Shown: in pieces, positions 34,591 through 45,582 of the stretch
Numbering within the stretch: position 1 is the first letter of the stretch
Layout: each line of letters opens with the position of its first letter
Source of the DNA: Chrysemys picta bellii
Lineage: Eukaryota; Chordata; Testudines; Emydidae
Direction of reading: 5' to 3'
NCBI RefSeq assembly: GCF_011386835.1
Contig: NC_088797.1
Span: forward strand, 38,749,583-38,813,582
DNA length: 64,000 nt
Position numbers and translations under genes: made by a program
The notes under the pieces: generated by a model
The model's input: only the letters and a program-made list of their open reading frames with translations
Told to the model about the DNA's origin: nothing
Database searches by the model: none

Positions 34591-35817
34591 AGTCATGTGA
34601 CTTATGAGACAGCCAATTTGCTATCACATTTCAGGCACATCTTGCAGTCCCTTGCTATTCCCTTATTAGTGTTTCCTGGAGAAGGAAAAACATCTCACTG
34701 TCCCTATAAAAACTACTAAAAGGTCTCTTTCTAAAATATCACATTGTGTTTTGGCACAGGAGGTAGATGGGGGAGCTCTCAGTCTGATGTTTAGTGCTTA
34801 GTGTTGGATGAGGGACAGCAAAAGCAAGGGAAGAGGCAGGCAGGCATACAGACACAAACCAAATCATTTAACTTAGCCCAGGTTTAGTTTTCTCTGCTTC
34901 TCCTCTGTAAGCACCTCAGCTCTGTCTGGGAAGTGCACATGCATATGGTATAGACTCAAATCCTGCTGCCAACACCATGCTGTGCCCTGCTCATTTTTTA
35001 TCCAAGTGCGCAGCTGAGCGCACCTGCTGCCCTGCACGATCACTGCTGTTGCTGCCGATGCATAATGCTGTTGAGCATCACACTCCTTCACTGGGGGAAG
35101 TAATATTAAATATTTTTAACTGGTGGATGTGGAATGCTCTCAGACAGTGACAGCTGGGGAATAGGAGGCTACTGCCTAGCACTGGCTGCTATGGTGAAAC
35201 TCAGTGAGTTCCCCTAGGGTATTACTGTGCTACAAACCTCCAATACAAACTGTGGCCATCCTACCAAATCTATGCAGGTGCTGAACTCTCCTTCTCATCA
35301 TAGCTCACACTTTAGTTGATAGCTCATGTCACTTCATTGCCTTGAGTTGGAGTTCACCCCGCCCCGCCCCGCCGCACCACACCCCACCCCTGGTGGAATA
35401 TGCGTCAGTTTTCACCCCAAACCCTGTAGTCTTTAGGAGATCTACAGTGGGTCCTGATGCTTCTGGCAGGTGAGGGAGCTCTGAGCCAGGAGCTATGAAT
35501 TTTCCTGAGAAACTAAATGCTGCTGCTGAAAAGCATCTCTCACATCTCTGTAGCCAGATTTTCTAGCTTCCATGCAAAGAAAATTCTACAGTACGGAAAA
35601 CAACTTCCTACTAGAGCCTCTTTTGACTGATAGCTACTGTTAAACTGTCTCAGTAAACATTAGAACAATAAAAATACTTACAGGGTCACATGGGGATTTT
35701 AGCAATTCCTGTTCCAATCTTACACATGTGCTCTCTGTTTTACATTTTGTAAGGTGTCTAACTGACTACCAGAGAAACCTATAAATAAACTAACAAACTG
35801 AAGATGCCTCCTAAAGA
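34591..35817. other. No gene recognised
   Basis: Unassigned sequence with a C-rich run (CCCCGCCCCGCCCCGCCGC) at about 35358-35376. No exon or interspersed repeat recognised. Confidence 0.4.
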
Positions 35818-35985
35818 GAGCTCTGGAATAGGCTTCCAAGGGAAGTTGTGGAATCCCCATCATTGGAAGTTTTTAAAAACAGCTTGGGCAAACACCTGTC
35901 AGGGATGGTCCCGCCACAGCACAGGGGGCTGGACTTAATGACTTCTCAAAGTCACTACCAGCCCTATATTTCCATGATTCTAAGA
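35818..35985 (+). mobile_element. CR1 3' end in sense orientation
   Basis: GCTTCCAAGGGAAGTTGTGGAATCC encodes the terminal CR1 ORF2 motif, followed by CACCTGTCAGGGATGGTC, the GGGGGCTGGACTTAATGAC phrase and the end CCATGATTCTAAG. This is the complete 3' end of a CR1, and the only CR1 piece in the window on the + strand. Confidence 0.88.
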
Positions 35986-36786
35986 CTTAACTTTCAATTA
36001 TGCTTCAAGCTGGTACAAATTTGCTGAAGTTACATAAGAGTCATGCACAACTCTTCTCTTTATTAGGGTCTAATCACATAAAGTGTGAACTTGAGTATTC
36101 TTAAACTGTCTTATAATAACAAATGAACTTTAAAGATTTGAGCTTATTTTAAAACAAAGTGTAAATATTCAGTATGTGAATTTGAAATGAGGCCATTGTT
36201 TGAACTCGTTTTGTTACACACATGGTAGCTCTGCAGTAGGAAACATTAAATCATGCTTTGGCTACACTAAATTATTTTCTTAACATTTCCTACTCCTGCA
36301 CTGGTGGTATTAGGGGTTGGAGAGAGATGGAGACAAAAGCCCAGTGACCAATGACAGTTTAATCACCATCATCTAGACCTGCTCTGAACGGAGTCAGGAC
36401 ACTTTAAAATGGCCTGTTTTAGTACTTCCACATTACAAGCACCAGTGAAGCTGCACTGGTGGTAGCAATGGTGAGTAATTTGCGGGGGGGGGGGGGGGGG
36501 GGGGAAGGCTGGTGTAGACCTTCCCACATAGGTCCAGGTACATTGCACTGTTTCCCAGTGTCTTTTTCAAATATAGACAAGTAACCAAAACATACAGAGA
36601 ATAAGCAATAAAAAGAGGTAAACAATTCTGTGTAGGATTAATTACAGTATCCCCTGCTGTAATTACTTTCTTCAACATTAGCTTCTCTGGTTCTTTTTAT
36701 TTTTTTATAAGCCTCCCCGCATATTCTTTAGATCTTTGTAGAAGCCTATAGAAAAAGTGCTTGATTTGCAATTGGATCCTCTAGGA
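35986..36786. other. No gene recognised; G21 run
   Basis: AT-rich sequence except for an uninterrupted run of 21 G at 36484-36504. The proline-rich frames on the minus strand here come from that run. Confidence 0.5.
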
Positions 36787-37580
36787 CAGCGGTTCTCAAA
36801 CTTTTTTTTCACGGACCACTTGAAAATTGCTGAGGGTCTCGGTGAACCACTTAATGATCTTTCCAAATGTTGTTTGTACCGTTAGCTAACTATTGTAAAG
36901 CACTTTGGATAAAAGTGTTATATAAAAAAAAAGTAATAATTTTTTTTGTTCTACAAATAAAAGCATACAACTCATATTTTAATATCACTAGTCTTACCTT
37001 TCTAATGCAATGGATGTGCCCTCTCTCCCCTGCCACGGCAGCCCCAGAGCTGGAGCTGGGAAGGACGGCCATGTCTCCCCAGCAGCCACAGCCCTGGAGC
37101 TGGAGAAAGTCACCTCTTTCTCTGGCTGCCGCAGCCCTGCACATCCCTAATTCCTACCCACCCCCTCTTCTCACCCCACTGTCCCCTCCCACCTAGGGGT
37201 CCTCACCAAACTCTGAAGGCAGCAGCACAGAAGTAAGGATGGCATGATATAGTATTGCAACCCTTACTTCTGCGCTGCTGTTGGTGGGGCACTGCCTTCA
37301 GAGCTGGGCACCTGGTCAACAGCCACTGCTCTCTGGCCACCCAGTTCTGAAGGCAGCATAGAAGTAAGGGTGGCAATATTGCAACGCCACTACAGCAACC
37401 TTGTGACTCCCCCCACAACCCTCTTCTGGGTTGGGACCCCCAGTTTGAGAAACACTGGTCTCCGCCATGAAATCCATATAGTACAGGGTAACAATACACA
37501 AAAGACCAGATTTCACGGGGAGACCAGATTTTACGGTCCGTGACGCGTTTTTCATGGCCATGAACTTGGTAGGGCCCTAA
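36787..37580. mobile_element. Two joined hAT-derived pieces (chimera)
   Basis: The left part starts CAGCGGTTCTCAAACTTTT, a hAT-Charlie-type end, and runs to about 37195. The right part (37200-37580) is antisense and ends ATGAACTTGGTAGGGCCCTA, the terminus of a different hAT family. It also contains GACCCCCAGTTTGAGAAACACTGG, an internal end-like motif at 37434-37457. Inside are duplicated phrases (CTCTGAAGGCAGCA, CAGAAGTAAGG at 37215, 37262 and 37350). No 8-bp duplication joins the outer flanks, so this may be two insertions or a recombinant. Confidence 0.55.
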
Positions 37581-38694
37581 TCATTATGATTTCACTTGTG
37601 AATGAAACAGCTGACTGGCAAGAGAAAAGCTTCTCTTTTCCATGCAAACCTCCTGGACATTTAGAACCAACAGGAGAGGGTCTGATGAAAAATGCATGAT
37701 TTACATTACATTAACTGTACGGTTATGTAATGTGTTGAGTTTGCCCAGTGGGGAATCCCTTTCATTGAAGGATAGTTGAACTTCAAAATCTAGAATTAAA
37801 TGAAATGCTTCTCAATTAATTATAATTAACAAATCCAGTTTCCTGATGTCTGTAGAACTTGTCTGGATTTCCTACATTAAATTCATCACTTCTCTTCCTT
37901 TTTTGTATTTAAAAAAAATCTAAAAGATGACTTGGTAGGACTGTGATCATTAGTGTGTGTTCTAGAAAAATGGATAGAGTAGTTTGATCAGTTGTATGTT
38001 TTTAATAGCTTGTCTTTGTCCTGATTATTGAAAATATGAGGTAATGGATTATGCAGCTGCCATTTATTATACACGAGAAATAGTGAGTGGATGTGTTAAA
38101 AATACAAATAAGAGGAAACTTTCTAGCAAAATCAGCTGAACATAAAGTAGTGAAATGGTCAGAAAGTCTGCCATGCAGCTATGAAACATCTTCAATTTTT
38201 TTTATAAAAATAGAAAAATATATTAATTTCTACTTTTTCCCCTCTACATTTATGTTGTATGTTCCTATAAATAGGAGTGTAGATTAGCTGTAAAATACAT
38301 ATACTTAGTTGAACAAACAAAGAAAGATATGCAATAAAAAGCAACCTGAGTAAAATCACTGACAAGGATTACATTTATCTATATATTAATCCTGTTTTAT
38401 ATAATGTTGCCTTTTCGTTTCAGTTATGGTTGCCTCATAATTTCAGTTATTGTACCCACAGTAAAGCCCAGCTTTTCAAAGGCCTCCTAAAAATACATGT
38501 TCATTATCTGGCATTTAATTCTTTTGCACATGCCAATACTTTCATTAGTGTACTTATCACACATTAAATGTGTGCACATATAATAGGCACATTTTCCCCC
38601 TTAAATTGGCACCTTAAACATGTGATTCTCCAATACCTTATAAAATCAATAATGCAAATTCAATCTTATACCATTCAAATATACTAAGGAACAC
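37581..38694. other. No gene recognised
   Basis: AT-rich; only short frames with no domain. Confidence 0.4.
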
Positions 38695-38707
38695 AGAGAT
38701 AAGATTG

Positions 38708-38848
38708 GTTTCAGAGTAGCAGCCGTGTTAGTCTGTATCCGCAAAAAGAAGAACAGGAGTACTTGTGGCACCTTAGAGACTAACAAATTTATTAGAGCAT
38801 AAGCTTTCGTGGACTACAGCTGTAGTCCACGAAAGCTTATGCTCTAAT
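38708..38848. mobile_element. Palindromic Penelope-like element copy 2 (141 bp)
   Basis: The left arm is GTTTCAGAGTAGCAGCCGTG... through GCTTTCGTGGACTACAGC; the right arm is its reverse complement from TGTAGTCCACGAAAGC to GCTCTAATA. AGAGATAAGATTG flanks both sides (38695-38707 and 38849-38861), a 13-bp duplication. The right arm is shorter, covering only about 29 bp. Same family as 24715 and 55612. Confidence 0.8.
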
Positions 38849-38861
38849 AGAGATAAGATTG

Positions 38862-40956
38862 AGTCTCCAGCCCAACAGCTTGCTTGTGGTTCTCCCATAT
38901 TACAGACATAATACAGAGGGGTCTTATAAAAATAAATGGCATTACCTATCCTAGCATATACTACTGTTGAAGTAGTTAGGGGAAATGGCCTGAGCTAGGT
39001 ATAAGGCATGTGCCTATGTTTCTTGCTTTTACTGACTTGAACCAGACTCCAACAATATTTTTGGGAGATGGGGCATACTTTAGGATATACAAATAGTACA
39101 GTATGGAAAAAACATGCAGTGCTTTTTTTTCTTTCCCTTTATGTTTAGAATTGGTAAATTGCAGAAGGCTTCATGAAGCATAAAGTACTGTAGATTTAGC
39201 CTTTTAATCAACCAGTAGCTTTTTACTGTAGATCACTTTCTTACATTCCTTTTGAAATCTAATATCACTGATATTCAGATGTCAAACAGGCCTACCTCGA
39301 CCCAGAACTGAACCACTTACGGACTAAACAAACAAGTAATCATCTTAAGTGAATCTGTCTCTTAGAAAAGAGACAGCAAAATTAGATAAAAGCTTTGTTT
39401 TTGCTGCTCAGGCAAAATTCCATCGTGGCTTCATAAATGAATTTCTACAACAAATATGAACAAATGGCACCACTTATTTTTATGTGGTTTACTCCAACAG
39501 TACTTAGAAATCAAAAACAAGTAATTCAGTTAATAGAAGGATGACATTTTTCCACTGATATAAGTAACAAAAAGATATGCCTTTTGTAAATTCACCACAA
39601 TACACTCTAAAGTACTTTTACAGATCAAGGAGGCATTAAAACTCTAAGCCAATTATTATTCAGTTAATCAATAACGGCACTTAGCAACTGCCATTCTTTT
39701 GCACCAACACTCTTATCATATGCAGTTATATAGTGAAATATTTTAGAAATTTGGAATAAAATGCTCTGAATATATTTTACTATGAAAATAAGTTACTGGC
39801 TTTGCCTTGATGTTTATTTTTAATAAACCTCTTATCTCTGCCTTGGAATTAGAAGAAGGAAACTATTGGCCTAGCCAGCAAGAAAGCACTAATTATATTG
39901 ATATTACTTCCCAATTCAAATATTATTTTTGCATCACTGAAAATATATTACACATAACATATTTACATTTCATACAAGAAAGTCAAACAAATATTCTATA
40001 AAAATGTATTTGGGAAAAAATGTAAATAAATCCATTGATCAGGACATGCAGGTGAATGAAAACAGCCAGAGGGATGGATTTAAGTGGCAGGCCACAACTT
40101 TATATACTTAAAAATTGAGAGTATTATCCAGAGCTATCTGCACTGTCTCACGCAACTCTCATCTACCAGGCTTTAAACGGGTCTAGTGTGGAAGTTAGAG
40201 GGCTCCCACCATACAATCCATAACTTGGGGTGGACTCTCCTCAGCCTCCCCCATATGATTCAGTTCACTCTTCTGAAATTTCTTCTCTCCACCCTTCGTG
40301 AGGCGGGCAGAGGGTACCAATAGGGGGACCTCAATCTGCAAAGACCTCAAGTCTTTCCTTCTCCAAGAGCCACATGCTCTACCAGCTAAAGAAAGAGATA
40401 GGCTCCAGAAGACCCAGGTAAAGGTTTAATTTAATGAGAGGGGAAGAGCAAGAGACCAAATAGCTCCACTTTCTCACTGTCTAGTTAATGAGAGGCAGAG
40501 AACCCTTGGAGGAGGAGGAGCCCATCCCTGCATTCTCCCACATCTCTCTTTCTGGGCTGTCCACCACAGTACAGGTCCAATCAACTTCCTCTCCCCACCC
40601 TCACCACTGAGATGAGTGGGTGGCTGCATGTGCACTCTGGAAAGTGTCCTAAACTAAACTTGCTTAACTTTAACAGGTAGGTGCATGGGAAATGTCAGGT
40701 ATAACTAATATATCCTTTTAAAAATATTATGCAGCTGTAATTAACCATCACAAAAAATAATACCCTAGGAAAAGCAACTTTAGGGTTGATCCTTCAAGGC
40801 GCTTAGAGCCTTCGCTCCCCAAAGTTATCAATACCTTGCAGGGTCAGACATTTTACTTTCAACAAAGCAATTCCATTTTAAGACTTAACCAGCAGGGAAG
40901 ATTCCAATGTATGGTCTGTACCACAACTTTGTCTAGCAAGTCTGTGAATCCCCATC
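38862..40956. other. No gene recognised
   Basis: AT-rich to 40.1 kb. At 40366-40400 a phrase CATGCTCTACCAGCTAAAG resembles the reverse complement of a tRNA A box, but no B box follows. About 40785-40850 is a small palindrome (GATCCTTCAAGG ... CCTTGCAGGGTC) like those at 12653 and 20304. Confidence 0.4.
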
Positions 40957-41127
40957 TCCTATACCAGGGGTCAGCAACCTACGGCATGCGTGCCAAAGGT
41001 AGCACACGAGCTGATTTCTGATGGCACGTGGCGGCAGGCTGAGCCGCTCAGCCCACTGCCGCTCTGGGGTTCCCACTGCTAGCCCCTTGCCAGCCAGGGT
41101 TCCGCCACCGGCCCTACTCAGCGCCCA

Positions 41128-41400
41128 CTGCTGGCCTGGGTGAAGGCACCCCAGGCTGGCAGCTAGGGCTGAGACCCCGGCTGGCAGGAGCCAGCAGCCA
41201 AAACCGCTCTGGGGTTTCCACTGCTGGCTCCTGCCAGCCAGGTTCCCATCGCTGGTTCCACTCAGCGCCCGCGCTGGCCTGGGTGAAGGAACCCCAGGCT
41301 AGCAGCGGGCTGAGCCCCCGGCTGGCAGGAGCCAGCGGCCAAAACCCCAGAGCGGCGGTGGGCTGAGCTGGCTTCTGCCAGCGGGGGTCCCGCCTCCGGT
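41128..41400. repeat. Tandem duplication in the hAT-Charlie leader
   Basis: CTGGCCTGGGTGAAGG.ACCCCAGGCT followed by CCCCGGCTGGCAGGAGCCAGC and CCAAAACC occurs twice, starting near 41132 and 41273, a period of about 142 bp. The units are GC-rich with GCCAGC/GCTGGC palindromes. Confidence 0.7.
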
Positions 41401-41692
41401 CCTGCTCAGCCCTACCAGCCACCAGCTCCACTCACCTCAGCTGCTGATCTGGGGTTCCAGCCGCTGACCTCCTGCCAGCCAGGGTCTGGATCTCCAGCCT
41501 TGCTCAGCCTCCTTTCTGGCCTGGAATCCCAGCAGGCAACCCTGGGCTCTGTTCCTGGCCTTGGATCAGTGCTCTGCAGCTCAGCACCCCCATTTTAAAA
41601 TTGCTTATATCAGACCACGCTGCGTTTGACTTTGTGCCTGCTTCTATCGCCATTTTTTTCCCCACTGAGAGTTGAAGGGAACATTTGACAAA

Positions 41693-43552
41693 ATGGTAGC
41701 TCCTAAGAAAGCGAAGCTAGATGTCCGATCTTTTCAGCCTGCTTGGACAGACGCATTTGGATTTATTGAAAAGAAGGACAATGCTATTTGTGCTTTCTGT
41801 TATGAAAGTGTTGTTTGTTGCACATCAAGTGTTCGACAACGTTTTGAAACGAAGCACGAGAAAACCTTTCTTGACGAAGCAGACAAGACTGAATTGATCA
41901 AAAAGGCAGTAGCAGTCTATGAGAAGCAAAGCAGTGTTTTTAAAAGCTTAAGTGTAAGTAAAAATCAAGCCACAGAAGGCAGTTATAAGATTGCACAGTG
42001 CATTACAAAAAACGGAAAGCCATTTACAGACGAGGAATATATAAAAGAAGTTTTTCTCAGCAGTTCGTAGATTTTGTTCAATGATTTGCCAAATAAAGAT
42101 ACAATCATATCTAGAATAAAAGAACTGCCCATCTCTGCCAGAACAGTTGAGAGACGCATAAGTGAAATGGCAGAAAACATTAAGGAAAAGCAGACGACTG
42201 CATTGAAAGACACAGCAGTGTTTAGTGTTGCAGTTGATGAGAGCGTGGATATAAACGACGTTCTACGTTTGGCAGCTGTTGCAAGATATTGTGCTTCAGA
42301 TGAAATCCAAGAGGAACTTTGTTGCCTAAAACCCCTGATTGGCACAACAAAGGGGGAAGATGTACTGGAAAGTTTTGTAAACCATTTTGACGAACGCGGA
42401 GTTGACATCAGAAAAATATTTTGTGTGACAACAGATGGTGCTCCTGCCATGGTCGGAAAACAGAAGGGATTTGTAAAGTTACTTGAAGATCAAATTGGCT
42501 GTCTGACAGTCAAATTTCACTGCATCATCCATCAAGAAAACCTGTGTGCTAAAATTTCTAATTCAGAGCTTAATAATGCGATGAATACAGTGGTGCGAAT
42601 TGTGAATTTCCCTGTTGCTCGATCTGCTTTGACTCACAGACAATTTCAAGCACAGCTAGAAGAGATGGACAGTGCTTATAACGACATCCCACTTCACAGC
42701 AACATTCGGTGGCTAAGTCTTGGCAAGGTTTTGGTGCGCTTTGTAAACTGTTTTGATGGAATCAAGGCCTTTTTGTTGGAAAAAGAACAAAACTACCCCG
42801 AAATGGTTGATGACAAATGGCTGTGTAAGCTCATGTTTCTAACTGATATCACCGCTCACTTAAAAGAACTCAACCTCTGTCTCCAAGGTGCATGGCAAAC
42901 AGTTCTGGATCTTTATGAAGCCTGGAAAGCATTTGTTGTTAAACTAGCAGTTTTTTCCAGGGATATTCAAACTTCTACTTTCTGCTACTTCCAACTCATA
43001 AAAGAGCTATTGACATGTTGCACTGTCGATGTCGATGAGATTGGAAAGTACATGCAAGAACTGGAATCAGAATTTTCTGACAGATTTCAAGATTTCCAGC
43101 GATTTGGCCCAATGCTTTCTTTTCTAATTAAACCTGAAAAGTTCAATGAAAGCGACTTGGATTTGTCTGTATTTCAGTGGATGGGTGTTGAAGATTTCGA
43201 AATGCAACTTATTCAGTTAAAAAGCTCAGAATTGTAGACATCAAAGTTTGTGGATCTGCGGAGCGCACTTGAAGCTACCGAGAGAGATCATGGGGCCTCT
43301 ATTCTGACCTGCTGGACGTCCCTGCCAGTGAAATTTAACTGTTTGAAGAAAATTGTGTTTGCAATACTTTCAGCATTTGGATCCACATACCTGTGTGAAC
43401 AAGTATTTTCACACATGAAATCTGTCCTCTGTCCCTCTCGGAGCTGGTTAACAACTGATCACTCAGAAGCCTGTGTGCAGCTTACAGTATGCAAATATGT
43501 GCCAGACATTGGAAAACTCAGCAAGGAAAAGCAAGGGCAAGGATCACACTAA
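41693..43552 (+). pseudogene. hAT-Charlie transposase, one frame with two stops
   Basis: The ATG at 41693 has a good context (A at -3, G at +4). One frame runs 620 codons to the TAA at 43550-43552 with no frameshift, but with TAG at 42068-42070 and TAG at 43235-43237. Residue order: an N-terminal BED-like zinc finger (CAFC...RFETKHEK, about residues 42-68), first catalytic Asp in VAVDESVD, second in VTTDGAPAM, the CIIHQENLCAK segment, NIRWLSLGKVL, a helical region, and a C-terminal dimerisation part (LSAFGSTYLCEQVFSHMKSV). It resembles the transposases that gave rise to host GTF2IRD2 and SCAND3/ZBED9 hAT domains. The first stop separates the zinc finger from the core; the second removes the dimerisation end. 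Intact inverted ends and target duplications argue for a transposon, not a domesticated gene. Confidence 0.92.
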
Positions 43553-43776
43553 ACTGATAAGATCTGCATTTTAATTTAATTTTAAATAAAGCTTCTGAAA
43601 CATTTTGAAAACCTTGTTAACTTTACATATAACAGTAGTTTGATTATATAAAATATAGACTTATAGAGAGACCTTCTAAAAACGTTAAAATGTATTACTG
43701 GCACGCAAAGCCTTAAATTAGAGTGTATAAATGAAGACTTCTGAAAGGTTCCCGACCCCTGTCCTACACTGTAGGG

Positions 43777-43797
43777 GTGTGTGTGTGTCTCTGTCGC

Positions 43798-43841
<44 letters not shown>
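43777..43841. repeat. Compound GT/CT/CA microsatellite
   Basis: (GT)n, then (CT)n, then (CA)n in direct succession, starting 8 bp beyond the hAT-Charlie target duplication. The 61- and 85-codon frames over it are artefacts. Confidence 0.9.
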
Positions 43842-44347
43842 TTCCTGTGTTGGCCTCATTTTCATGTTTTTTTCATTTTATTAGTTAAGATTTTTGCTAC
43901 CCTCAATATCCCATGATCCATTTCAAATTCCTTTTCCTCTAGTTATTTTGCACATATGTGGCTTGTTCCAGATCCCAGTGAACTTGATGGCAAAACTCCC
44001 ATTTGACTATTATAGGAGGTAGATTAAGCCCAGAGGAAAAACTGAAATATTTAATAAAACATTGCTGACTCCTGAATGACTCTGATGGAGATGTCATATA
44101 GGTCAGAAATACTACATATTGATTTACATAGATGACACGGATCCTACATCATTTTGATGTAAAGTAAAGAGCATGATCAAAGAGCCAGAGGGGAGACACT
44201 ATGCCTACAATACAAACTCAAATGTGTTGAAACAGATGAGGGAAACAGATTAGCATATTTACATTTGCAGTATTTTGGCTCTTCTCACTTGTTATTTTGT
44301 TGTAAGATTTTTGATCTGAAACTGTCAGCCTATAGCCCTTAATGATT

Positions 44348-44436
44348 AACAAAGAATTCATAAAATATGTGGTATACACAAAGTTTTTTATATATATAAA
44401 ACTTTGTGTATACCACATATTTTATGAATTCTTTGT

Positions 44437-44462
<26 letters not shown>
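44348..44462. repeat. Perfect 39-bp inverted repeat plus (AT)n
   Basis: 44348-44386 is the exact reverse complement of 44399-44437, with a 12-nt T/A loop between. A (TA)n run follows at 44437-44462. The arms contain GAATTC and GTATAC but no transposon-type ends. A transcript in either direction would fold into one long perfect hairpin. Confidence 0.92.
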
Positions 44463-44467
<5 letters not shown>

Positions 44468-45582
44468 CTGTTTTTGAGAAATAAATGTTTTTTCAATAGG
44501 CTGGCATGACAGATGGGACAGCTCTATTCATGAAGCTAATGTATCACCTGACCTGATTTACTGTCGGCAAAAGCTCTGAAGCAGAATGTTTGCTACACAC
44601 TCCTCCCTATCTATCTTCAGAGTCACAGGTAGAAAATCACCTTAATCTCCAATTGGCAACATGCCACCCAAATAATAGCCCTAGATTTCTGATTTAAAAT
44701 TAGCACAACTGCTGATCTGTCACCCCATATTAAGTCACATCACATACTGTTACTCCATATTGCAGCTTAAATCAGCTTCACATAATGTGGCACTGGGGAT
44801 AAGAGAGTTGCTTTAAAGCTGCTGCATCATGCAGCAGGTTCACACTTAGAACCTGGCAGTATCACACATAGCTGCAATCACTGAAAAAATAGTGAAGGGA
44901 ACAAGTGGGACCATTTTATTCAACAGAAAAAAATGACAAAATCGTGAGAGATGTACGATTATCAGAAAGGGCTGGTGCTATGAAAATGTCTAATCTCACC
45001 ATCAAAGCACATTTAATCCTATCCATTAAAATAAAGAATTTATTACACTTGGTTATTTTTATTCCATCACTTTGCTGCAGTATCTTTTCTTCCTCTTACA
45101 GGCTCTGCCAGGTGCAGCACGATGGGAATCAGCCAGCACTAACAGGAGATAGATATGGAAGGAAAGAGAAAATGGTTTCGACCAGGAGGCATTAAACAAA
45201 GAAGATTATCGAGAGAATGGTGTGTTTTAGGGGAACAGGAAAAGTCATTTCATTTTTAGCCTCCAGTTATAGGGCAGTCAAAGTTGTGTCTGGGGTGGGA
45301 GGTGTGGAGGGAATAAAATTCAGAGGGAATAAAATTCAGAGGGTGAGGGGAGAAAGAATACTTGCAAATAAGGCACATCCTTTCTGCAGGAGAGCTGCAC
45401 TGCCATGATAACTTGTATTTCCTTGGTCTCCTGCTTATATATAAATTAGCCTATAGAGATGAATGTTAGCATGCAATAATAAATGTATATTGTTTTGTTT
45501 TCCCTCTCCTGCAACTGAATATTCATAGTGATCTGGGGAGATGCTATTCTACCAATGATCCACCCTCATTAATACTTCAAAC
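44463..45582. other. No gene recognised
   Basis: Unassigned. A 16-bp unit AGGGAATAAAATTCAG is tandemly doubled at 45308-45339. No exon or repeat family recognised. Confidence 0.4.

Larger units (their letters stand above)
40965..43761 (+). mobile_element. hAT-Charlie transposon, near full length (2797 bp)
   Basis: Ends CAGGGGTCAGCAACCTACGG and TTCCCGACCCCTG are inverted repeats. Flanks TCCTATAC (40957-40964) and TCCTACAC (43762-43769) are an 8-bp target duplication with one change. About 700 bp of GC-rich leader precedes a transposase reading frame at 41693-43552, and about 200 bp of AT-rich 3' sequence follows. Length, layout and ends fit an autonomous hAT-Charlie. A 311-bp deletion derivative lies at 8429-8739. 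Confidence 0.93.

Noticed and set aside
40366..40400. Possible tRNA or SINE head on the minus strand (A-box-like word)
   Set aside because: No B box or tail could be found at the expected distance.
41693..43552. Domesticated host gene of the GTF2IRD2/SCAND3 type
   Set aside because: Terminal inverted repeats and target duplications flank it tightly, there are two stop codons, and no introns or host domains are fused to it.
43582..43916. Frames with repeating Ser-Leu or Arg-Glu-Arg-Glu
   Set aside because: Translation of the (GT)n(CT)n(CA)n microsatellite.
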